NCBI GenBank assembly: GCA_002633005.1
Contig: NMRA01000035.1
Coordinates: forward strand, 1,087,253 to 1,151,252
DNA: 64,000 bases
Source: Phoronis australis
Taxonomy: Eukaryota > Phoronida > Phoronidae
Reading direction: 5' to 3'
Below are positions 36,910 through 47,300 of the stretch, piece by piece; position 1 is the stretch's first letter; the number at the start of each line of letters is the position of its first letter. The notes beneath the pieces are model-generated. The model did not search any database and was not told the origin of the DNA. It saw nothing but the letters and a program-made list of their open reading frames with translations. The position numbers and the translations under genes were made by a program.

Positions 36910-37224
36910 ATGACGGCTGAGCGGAAGCCGAATTCATCGTCAGAGTCGTCTCCCCTCGTGATCAAAGATGAAGGGGAATTAACAGAAAAGTTAGCAAGGC
37001 GGTTAAGACATTCTGTAATTATTTTTGCCGCCATAATAGTCATTTTGATGTTAACAGAATTAGCCGTCATGACGGGAAACGGTATTTTGTCGGATTGCTT
37101 TTTCCATATGCATTGTACCTCTCTAATGAAGTTGTTTTCGGAACCGTGTCTTAAAGTTTGTAGTCCTAGCCTGAACACCTATACGCGCGATCCGTTTCAG
37201 GGTAACAGTCGATATCTTCTGTAG
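36910..37224 (+). CDS. Small single-pass membrane protein ORF (intact in copy B)
   Basis: An open frame of 104 codons from the Met that aligns with the A copy; a Met ten codons upstream is also in frame. A charged N-terminal part (MTAERKPNSSSESSPLVIKD, then ELTEKLARRLRH) precedes one hydrophobic segment SVIIFAAIIVILMLTELAV (about residues 36-54) without a signal peptide, which suggests a type II orientation. The remainder has four cysteines and no domain I recognise. An acceptor-like tccgtttcag lies near the 3' end, so the true gene may splice onward to the open frame ending SYFTVTKVHLAQPA (stop at about 37394). Copy A is broken by a nonsense codon and a frameshift. Family unknown; a decaying gene is as likely as a live one. 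Confidence 0.4.
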   Translation: MTAERKPNSSSESSPLVIKDEGELTEKLARRLRHSVIIFAAIIVILMLTELAVMTGNGILSDCFFHMHCTSLMKLFSEPCLKVCSPSLNTYTRDPFQGNSRYLL

Positions 37225-37617
37225 GTGGCCAAACACGCAGTGCAACTCTTAATGGTGTGCTTATCCTCTTGGTTGTGCCAAGATCACCGGATATGAAACA
37301 GCAACGTGAAACCAAAGCAAAGAAAATGGAAGCTCCAAAGCGGAGATCGTACTTCACGGTCACAAAGGTTCACTTGGCACAGCCTGCATGACCTGATCAA
37401 GAGACGAACACACAGAAAACTACTGCATTTTGGACCAAGAAAAGTGGGCGTTTTTCTAGAAAGGCGAAAGATGTATAAAAACGATTTTTCTGGACATCTG
37501 AGTACATAGGTTAACAAATTCTAAAATAAAACTGAAAAAAAACTTTGATAAACTGAGCTGTCAAAGCAGTGTGTCACGAACGCCGCACCGTTGGTCATAT
37601 CAGCTCAACCTAAGGAA

Positions 37618-39720
37618 CCCGGGCTTACGTGTGATGGATGACAAAGCATGGCAATTGATTCGAGACACCAAAACGAGTGGTAACAATCGTCATTGCATAA
37701 AAAATGAATCGCGTCGTAATGTTATATTCCGCATCTGGTTACGTCACAGGCTCATTTTAGCGGAGCACCTGCCCAAGTGAACTCACAACCAATACGACCA
37801 GTGTTTTGTGATCCGCGAATAGTGCTGGGGATTGTTCTAAAAAGCAAAAACTGATAAATTATTTTGCTTCTGATTTCTGTACATGTTTTTGTTTTTATTA
37901 TGTTTGTAATAGCATATATAAATATTTGAATACTTATATTAGATACTACTTACATTACTTTCAGCTGTGGTTACTGTCTACAACCCAGATATAATGCTTG
38001 GCGCGATTTCTGGGTTTGTCATTATTTTCCTTGCATATTTTGGGTATTCTTCAATAAATACATATCACCTTGGCAACTGTTTTAGATCAGGTGGGAGCTT
38101 GTACTTATACATTTCCAGTAAAGTTGGTTGATTTTCGGAGACATGAACTCAAGTGATCCACGTCGTGGGTAGCCCAAGTTATCCCCGAGACAAAACTACA
38201 AGATTATGGGCGACAAATATGTTTATCTATGGAATAATTAATGGATAAAAAGAAAATTAATCACCAATAATGCGTTTTACAGGAAACGTTGATAGACTAG
38301 GTTCCCAGGGCGGTGATGTGGACGACGCACCGCTGGTCGCACCGGTCCGAGCGATTCCCTACACGAGCAACGTTTTAGATGAGTGAAAAGCACGATTGAA
38401 GAAGTGATTCCAGGCACGAAAAATTCAGTGGAAACAATCTACATTGAAAAAAATGAAAATAAAGTTCTCGAATACTCTGATTTCAAATTTGGTGACGTCA
38501 CAGACTCACTTGGTGCGCTGCCTAAGTACAGGACCTGCCCAAGTGAACCCACTGACAACATACTGCTTCTTGAGCCGCAAAATGTGCTGGAGGTTGTTTC
38601 CGAAGATGAAAACATCTGCATACATGCATCGTTTCAGGCAAAAATGACAAAACATTTTTGGAACAACAGCGTTCACGTATCAACGTATTTTCTAGTAAAA
38701 TTGACTAGTTTCCGTCAACGTCAACGTCAACGTCTCATACCCGTCGTAGCCAGCACTAGTTATCTTCAAATTGTCGATAGGTATTTTAGGAGCTCAAGAA
38801 CGGACCGTAAAAAAACTAAGCACCAAGAAAAGGGACACATTTTGCAGGAAAAGAAAATTTGACAGACTGGGTTGCCAGCTAGATGTCCGGAAGACGCACT
38901 GCCCGACCAAGTGAACTCCGGCACTAGTTGCAGGTACACGCGATTTCGATGAGCGAAAAACATGGCCAGCGTGATTCCGCACAACAAACATGAGCCAAAA
39001 GAATATTCTGTTCAGAAAAAATGAAAGGAACTTGATTCTGAGTCTGATGTCGTCACAGGATCACTAGGCCTAGGGGGCTGTCTCTCGAAGAATCTACTGT
39101 CTTTTGATTAAAAATCAGTCTACTTAGCCTCTTTAACGAAACAAAACTAAGGCCAAAGGTCAGAAAATCTGTCTACAACTCGAAGCCAAAGACCTCTAGC
39201 ATGTTCGGAAGCATACTGTAAGTCAAAGCCAAAAGAATCAACCCGAGGCTGAAGGCTGTTCTAGAAACATGCGCTCCAGACATCATTGCTGCTTTTGGCC
39301 AGGTGTTGGTGGATGTTCTAGAAAGGCAAATACGAGGCACTAACTTTTTGATTCAGCAGGGTGGATTCATAAATAGCTAAAATTGATTAATTTTCGGATA
39401 CATCAACATTCACACTGGGCAGAAAATTTAAGTAACTTTGATAGACTGTGTTATCAAGGAGTACACGGCACACATCTGGTCTTGTGTCAATCCGGCAAGT
39501 GAACTGGCCTATCGGAACAGTTGAAGTCCTACATGTTTTCCATGAGTGAAAAACGAAGGCGATTACAGACATCAAAAAACGAATGGAACTAATCGCTTTT
39601 GGGGTAAAAAGAACATTGGGAAAGTAGAAGATCGCACACCTGTTGCCATATAACCCTGGCACGCATTTAGATTTCAACGGTACACTGGCACTCGGCGCAC
39701 CGGTTTCACAAGGGCCAATA
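37618..39720 (+). repeat. Degenerate tandem units of about 570-590 bp
   Basis: Recurring landmarks are gatgagtgaaaa-like motifs at 38378, 38948 and 39541, and ccaagtgaac-like motifs at 37773, 38539, 38907 and 39495, with similar words between them (cacaaaa, gaaaaaatga, gacgtcacaggctca). The first unit is also in copy A (16440-16690); the others are not. Confidence 0.45.
38383..38862 (+). other. Unassigned open frame (159 codons) within the degenerate units
   Basis: Acidic hydrophilic frame (TIEEVIPGTKNSVETIYIEK ... VLEVVSEDENICIHASF) with a Lys/Arg-rich end. A similar peptide pattern (DTKxE...LILAEHLPK) is read in the preceding unit in both copies, so it may be a relic of a repeated exon. 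No family recognised, and no clear splice sites or signal. Confidence 0.25.
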
Positions 39721-42350
39721 AGTTACCCAGGGAACAGTATTTCGAAGAGTGTATGGTGTTTTGGTTTAAAATTAGGTTCATGGTTGGCCAAGCCCGGATC
39801 CATAATTTTGAGTTGATGGGGGGGGGGGTCATGGCAGAGTATTAGCCAGGATTTTGCCCGACAGACATTCGCAGGCCCTCCCTAACTGCCAAATAGAATC
39901 TGGGAGAATTTTAGAGGGGGCTGTGCCCCACCTAAATCCTCTTCTTGTTTCATCCGAAATTGGGCTTAGGCTAAAATCTACAACTAGAAGCCAAGACAGA
40001 AACCGGTAGCCTGCCCGAGAGTAGATTAAATATCAAAGGCAAAAGACAAAACACTTTTGGCTGTAGACCGGCAACAGCTAGACTCTAGCTAATGTGGGCA
40101 ACTCGCATACCGGTTGCGACAATTACGAAAGGTTACAGCAGTTGTCTGCCCATGAAACTACTTGCCAAATCCGTGGTTAGTACAAAAACATAATATGCTA
40201 GAAAATAGCAATACCAGGTGTTTGTAGTCATGTCACATGTCTTTTCTCTAAAATCAGAATTTGCCATATAGAACGTTGTAGTATCCAGAATGTGAAGGAA
40301 ACTTGCAAAACGTGATTTGCAGATAAAAAAGTTGGATATCTATCCCAAAAAAAGAACAACAGGTTCTTAGAAAAAAAAACAAATAATACGTTCATCAGAA
40401 AGTTCGAGGTAATTGAACAAGGAAACGCAGTTTGTGAAAATGACTTGTTTTCATAAAAATAATGCAACGAGAATGCCCAAAGAAGTGGGCAAAATGGAAT
40501 AAAAGCAACTGATCATAGCTTCAAAAAATTTCTTGCCTACAATTGGGCGCAGAGGCCTTCAACCTCCGACAAAACAGTAATATACAAATTCTTCAAGACA
40601 TCTTCACCAATGTGTGTTAAGTCTTACCGGGTAATTACTACTATAAAGACTCGGATCCCTGACTTTTTTCGGCCATGCACTAAATTACGCAAAAACAAAT
40701 AAATAATGAGGAAAACTGGACAGAACTGCCCAAACTACAACTACACAATGCCTAAAACGTAATAAACGTAACCAATGAAACATCTACATGCCAGAAATTT
40801 TCACTGTCTGGTTATCATATATTTAAATGGATTGCCCCACAGTTCATATAAGACAGACAAATGCACTTAAGAGGGTCTGAATGGGGGCACAAGTCGATCC
40901 CAAGTATGGGGGTTAATACCCATCCTTAACAAAGAGCACTTAACAGCATATTATTCTAAATGACTTAAAAGTGAAGTCCCTGTATTAGTATAGAATGCCC
41001 CAGTCTTCAATTGGCTTTAAGCAGGACTCCCTATAATATTAACTAAAGATGACCCACTCTAGAGGCCAGAAACTGTTCTTGTCTATGTCATTTTAATAAG
41101 AATAAGTCAGTAAAAATAATAAGCTGTTATTTGCCTTTGTCTCTTAACTGGTATACAAACTAAAAAGCCTGTATAAATATGTAGACAGCTTATTATCACT
41201 TATCAGTTGCAAAATGTAACAGCAGTACACAAACGTATGTAAAATGAATATTATCCAGTGACAAGGTCATTCCATACTTCAACAGGTGTTCAAGTCCCTT
41301 TCATTAATATTCTGTCATAACCAGTTGGCAGTGTACATTTATAACAGAGTCAAAAACATGATCAGATTGAACAATGTACAAGACAGTGCAGTACCATACA
41401 AACAGAAGATTTAGTGGCATAATATTAGCTTCGATGGTGACCAGCCCGGGCTACAAAATAAGTTTTACTCCACGAGATGTGTGTACAATATTCACTTGTG
41501 TTTTGAATAATTGCATACATCTAGGATTCAGTTCTGTCCCAGCATATATCATTTAATGAACAAATTGAAAAGCAAAATAAGTTTCTGAACTTCAAGAATG
41601 ACAAAGCCGCAAAACAGAAACGAAAGCTCTGTGTGCGGTAGAACAGAAATTTACAAAAATTGATCTAGACAAATGAACAGAATACTAAATCCTGTTTTGT
41701 TTATTTCAACCAAAACTGGTCTTATCCCATGACAAAGTACCACTGCCACTTACCGATAAATAAAAACATCATACACTAGTCAGCTAAAACGCTTCCTCAT
41801 TGCATCAAAATTGAGGTTCAGGCAGGCAGGCAGGCACGCAGGGTTTTCCCCACAGCAATCAAACAGCTAACTCACCAACAGCCAGTTGCCAATTTACCAG
41901 ATTTTGTACGGACTTTCCAAACATGTTTTAAACTTTTGAGGGTTGACTATGGTTCACAGAGCCTTATATTCTTTCATAATCATATTTAAGCCAGCCCAGT
42001 ATTTTGCCGTTTGGCTAGGTACAAAAAATCAAAATAGACTTTTTACTCTCATAAAACAAGTCTTACAATACCATGATAGGGTTCTATTTCTGTTACTAAG
42101 TCAAGTCACATGCAATGTGCAAATGTGCTATTTTCAAATTCGCAAATTTAGAATTTTAGGATTGGCTAACCTTAATACACTCTGAAGAATTTTCTTGAAT
42201 CTGGCCTCGATGTTCTAGTTGATAAAAAAATGGAGTTCTCTCATGGAAAGGAATAACATCAGACTGATTGTATGAGAGTAGAAGCTGTATTTCAATTTTT
42301 CTTTTGGCTGGCTGAAGAGGGCAAAATACAGCTTTAGGTTATACAGGCAG

Positions 42351-44197
42351 TTATTCTCTGTTTATAACATAGATTATAGACATCAGACTCGCAACTCCGA
42401 CATTTTCTTGCAAAATATCCAAGAGGAGGCGCCGCCCTCAAAACTTGGCAAACTCAGCTTCTAGTTAGTGTATTGTGACGGAAAAATCTTCCATCTGTTT
42501 TACTGTCCAGTGCAGCAGATGGCATACTTGGCAGAAGTAAAGCATGCTATGTCTGCCAGGTGTCGCTAGTGAATAGCGACGTCACGGCTTATGTGTAAAT
42601 CACAGATTTTGTCCATTGAAAATATACAGAGTTGGTGGTCCATGTACTATAGTCTATGGTTGACAACCTAGGGTTTTGTATCTCTTGAAAGTTGAATGTC
42701 AATCTTGCATGATGCATAAGATATTCAATTATGACAAGTAGTGCGATATTGTATCGGAAATCCACTCTAACATCCAGTTGTGACACACAACAAACACTGC
42801 AGATACAAATACCAGAATGTGTCACAAAACTGGCGCTACCCTTTGAGCAGGAAAACCTCAGCTGAGGCCACCAAATAACTGCTTGCTTTTTGTTGAAAAA
42901 ACCCAACAGAATAGATATCTCCACTCGATCATCCCACCAAGAATATCAGAGGAGTTTCAAAGCTCTTTAATTCTGGAGCCCAGCTTAAACGAACTTAGAT
43001 GTTTCAAATAGATTTTTGACTAGTTAACTTCATGAGGTCTTTGCTGCAGAGTGCACCAGGCAAACTGCTTATATACACCGCCCAGCTCAGAATACCCACA
43101 CAATATGGCATAGCAACTGCAAATGATAATATTGCAACTACGGGAGTTTTAAATCATCCCCATTCAATTAATTTGGAAGCAAAAAAATCTTAAAACAGTT
43201 TATTTACATTAATTTACAAAACTGGAATTTGTAATTTTATTTTCATACGATTGCTCTGAGAGGTACTTTGCATGAAAATGGAGAAAATGCTAGATATTAA
43301 ATAATCCTGTATAATGTTAATCAACATGGCAATGCCAATTCTAATCCCCGGATGGATGTGATTTTAAAAAATCAGCTACAACATAAAACATTTCAAGTTT
43401 TGGAAATGTTCTAAACCATGTTGCATTCTTTGGTGAAACTGCTACCATGTAATCACGTTAGTCAGTCATATTTTACGTTATTTTCAAAGAGGTTCTGCAA
43501 ACATATGTACATACGGGGATCCAGAATTTGATAAAGTCGACTAGTTGAACCCAATAATCTTTACAGCCTGCATACCGTTGATGTCTACCTCGGGTGACGA
43601 AAATCCTAGATATGCAACGAGCCAAATGAGGACATAGGGGCAGGCAAGGGCCTCCCTCTGACCACGGTCAAGTAAAAAACGCTGCTGCTTTTATTTTATG
43701 GATTATGTGAACATTCATCTTGAAATTAGTGGTTGGCTCACCACCTTAGGAATTCCTAGATTCGACACTGATGCTCGTGGAATAGCTATTATGAAAACCA
43801 AGGGCTTGCGTAATTTCTATGTGCTGATATATGAGTTCAACAATTTTTTTAGTTCAGACATGAACTATGGCTCGATTGTCAAGGAAAAGCATTGCTTTGT
43901 GATCAGCATTGCAGAAACTAGAGGATGTACAGCAGAGATTTTCAGTTGACTTAACATAAATCCAATTTACTTTCTCAGTGCAATATGAAATCACATGTGA
44001 CCATTATTTACCACATGTTAAAACCTACTTGTGGAGTCCTCTCTAGATGTCTGCTCAACGTGTAGCAAAACAGTGAACGCAAGCATGTAACAACACAGCG
44101 TACACGAAAAAGGTAACTCCCCTCCTACATGTATCCATATCCGTATTCGTACACGTGTGTTTGCAAAACCTCTCGACCACAATACTGCATCCACTCA
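42351..44197. other. FAF2 3' flank and 3' UTR
   Basis: Lies downstream of the FAF2 stop on the minus strand. An R2 repeat copy is at 42420-42580. A possible polyadenylation signal on the minus strand is the AATAAA-like CCATAAAATAAAA at about 43690-43702. The plus-strand frame at 43698-43949 has no domain. Confidence 0.45.
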
Positions 44198-44374
44198 TCA
44201 TGCCTCATTGTCGTGCACAAACAGCATTTCATTTTTCCCCAGTCCAACCTCGGCGAACGTGGGCGGCTCAAAATCTTCAGACGGCTGGCAAGGCAAAGAT
44301 TTCCTTGGAAAGTTTGTGACAATTTGGAAATCATCGGGTGCTTCTTCGTGGCAAAACACGAAATAGTATAGATA
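44198..44374 (-). CDS. FAF2: FAF2 exon 14 (C-terminal half of UBX, stop)
   Basis: Acceptor TTTTCCAG, phase 0, residues 388-445, TGA at 44198-44200. Contains FQIVTNFPRKSLPC, where FPR is the cis-Pro turn region used by UBX domains to contact p97, and ends EMLFVHDNEA. Confidence 0.93.
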   Translation of the reverse strand, partial: YLYYFVFCHEEAPDDFQIVTNFPRKSLPCQPSEDFEPPTFAEVGLGKNEMLFVHDNEA

Positions 44375-47300
44375 CTGGAAAATAAATTAAATCATTGACA
44401 ACACAACAGGCTATAAACTTTAAATTAAGCACCCAATTCACCACAATGAGAACTGTACATAGCTTAGGTGACAACCAGTCAAATTACGTGATAGATTTAA
44501 GCATGTTCGCTTATAAGGTATGGCTGAGTTTGCCAATCTTTTAAATTATGTAAACTGCAGTTTCTTTCACGTAATGCTTTCATATGAAATAAGTTAAGCC
44601 TACCAAACAGACCATTATTTCAAGGTAACTTTGATTTCAATGTTTATCAAAACGGACTTAACTTGGAAGGGCTGAGAGGCTTTTTGGATGTTTTTTGCAG
44701 CAACAAAAATTATATCCAAAAATTTAATTCTGCCAGAGTCAAATATATTTTGAAGCAGATTTTAAAGGGGTGAAAGATGTAGTTTTAGTTTTGATATTTC
44801 GGATGGCTTAGTTGATTGTGAAATTTTTTCATTTAGTCAATATAAATGGTAAAAAATTAGTCATTCATTTACTAACAGTTGTTATCCAACCCCCACTGAA
44901 CAGGGAATGTTACAATTGACACACACGCACGCACGCACGCACCCACGNCCAACAGGATATTTACCTGTAGTCTCAACTAGAGCATGTCCAACAGGATATT
45001 TACCTGTAGTCTCAACTAGAGCATGTCCAACAGGATATTTACCTGTAGTCTCAACTAGAGCATGTCCAACAGGATATTTACCTGTAGTCTCAACTAGAGC
45101 ATGTCCAACAGGATATTTACCTGTAGTCTCAACTAGAGCATGTCCAACAGGATATTTACCTGTAGTCTCAACTAGAGCATGTCCAACAGGATATTTACCT
45201 GTAGTCTCAACTAGAGCATGTCCAACAGGATATTTACCTGTAGTCTCAACTAGAGCATGTCCAACAGGATATTTACCTGTAGTCTCAACTAGAGCATGTC
45301 CAACAGGATATTTACCTGTAGTCTCAACTAGAGCATGTCCAACAGGATATTTACCTGTAGTCTCAACTAGAGCATGTCCAACAGGATATTTACCTGTAGT
45401 CTCAACTAGAGCATGTCCAACAGGATATTTACCTGTAGTCTCAACTAGAGCATGTCCAACAGGATATTTACCTGTAGTCTCAACTAGAGCATGTCCAACA
45501 GGATATTTACCTGTAGTCTCAACTAGAGCATGTCCAACAGGATATTTACCTGTAGTCTCAACTAGAGCATGTCCAACAGGATATTTACCTGTAGTCTCAA
45601 CTAGAGCATGTCCAACAGGATATTTACCTGTAGTCTCAACTAGAGCATGTCCAACAGGATATTTACCTGTAGTCTCAACTAGAGCATGTCCAACAGGATA
45701 TTTACCTGTAGTCTCAACTAGAGCATGTCCAACAGGATATTTACCTGTAGTCTCAACTAGAGCATGTCCAACAGGATATTTACCTGTAGTCTCAACTAGA
45801 GCATGTCCAACAGGATATTTACCTGTAGTCTCAACTAGAGCATGTCCAACAGGATATTTACCTGTAGTCTCAACTAGAGCATGTCCAACAGGATATTTAC
45901 CTGTAGTCTCAACTAGAGCATGTCCAACAGGATATTTACCTGTAGTCTCAACTAGAGCATGTCCAACAGGATATTTACCTGTAGTCTCAACTAGAGCATG
46001 TCCAACAGGATATTTACCTGTAGTCTCAACTAGAGCATGTCCAACAGGATATTTACCTGTAGTCTCAACTAGAGCATGTCCAACAGGATATTTACCTGTA
46101 GTCTCAACTAGAGCATGTCCAACAGGATATTTACCTGTAGTCTCAACTAGAGCATGTCCAACAGGATATTTACCTGTAGTCTCAACTAGAGCATGTCCAA
46201 CAGGATATTTACCTGTAGTCTCAACTAGAGCATGTCCAATAGGATATTTACCTGTAGTCTCAACTAGAGCATGTCCAATAGGATATTTACCTGTAGTCTC
46301 AACTAGAGCATGTCCAATAGGATATTTACCTGTAGTCTCAACTAGAGCATGTCCAACAGGATATTTACCTGTAGTCTCAACTAGAGCATGTCCAATAGGA
46401 TATTTACCTGTAGTCTCAACTAGAGCATGTCCAATAGGATATTTACCTGTAGTCTCAACTAGAGCATGTCCAATAGGATATTTACCTGTAGTCTCAACTA
46501 GAGCACGTCCAATAGGATATTTACCTGTAGTCTCAACTAGAGCATGTCCAATAGGATATTTACCTGTAGTCTCAATTCCTCATCTTCCTGTCTCTGTCTC
46601 TCCTCTTCCTCTTCTTTACGAGCATTCTCTAACTCTTCTTGCCTTTTCCTCTCCTAAAGTTCAGCACACATCACATCAAGCAGAGGTAAACAATCGTAAA
46701 AAAAACACAGTTCTTTAACTCAACATTGCACATGAACATCAACAATGAACTTTCAAGGAATTATCAAACATCAAGACAACGCGTTTAACTCGCGTAGACA
46801 CTAAACATTACATCAAATTAACAGTACATGAGACACATTTTTGCTCATTAAGCTTGGAAACAGGAAAACTGTACAGAAAATCTACAGCATTTTCGGGCAT
46901 GGCTCGACGACACGTGACCTTAAATCTCATTGAGTGAGACCACTATACCTAGATACGAGAAATCTCGGTCAAATTCAAGCATAGTCAATAAGAGTTTAAT
47001 GACAGTATCTACATTATGTAAAGACTGTAGAAGAGTGATAGTCCCAGTGCCCTAGTCCACAGTACACAGTAAGGCCTACCTTCTCTCTATCCGCCTCTAG
47101 CGACCTGTTGTACGCCTCATCCTGCATCTCTCGGAGACTCCTGTTAGTTTCTCTTTCTTCCCTACAAACAAAATGTGATGGAAAACAATGACTGACACAC
47201 ATCTCCCATGTAAAACAGTCTTCCGTCCCCATCGTGCTCGATCTACTGAAACAGTGTTTTGTGGATACTAGCAATGGTCCATTGAAATAACCTGCTTTGG

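Larger units (their letters stand above)
27191..42350. repeat. Segmental duplication, copy B (partner 3040-20165)
   Basis: Same gene order and orientation as copy A. B-specific features: a LINE insertion (28539-30295), a join at about 35754 that skips A 8896-14500, a minisatellite after an N gap, and 1.5 kb at about 38260-39770. Homology stops at about 42350, where A has the TIR element and gap. Confidence 0.9.

Noticed and set aside
36910-37394. Copy-B transmembrane ORF as a TNF-like type II ligand
   Set aside because: Only the topology and a vague SYFTVTKVHL strand suggest it; no TNF-homology domain is visible.
43698-43949. 83-codon plus-strand frame
   Set aside because: No recognisable motif; it lies opposite the probable FAF2 3' UTR or flank.
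44949-46577. Regular 39-bp array resembling a CRISPR array
   Set aside because: Units are identical along their whole length, with no unique spacers, and it lies in an animal gene intron.
44907-46718. 603-codon plus-strand open frame with a 13-residue repeat (TGYLPVVSTRACP)
   Set aside because: It exists only because 39 is a multiple of three and the minisatellite unit lacks stops in this frame. It runs through an N, and on the other strand the same DNA is FAF2 exon 12 plus intron.
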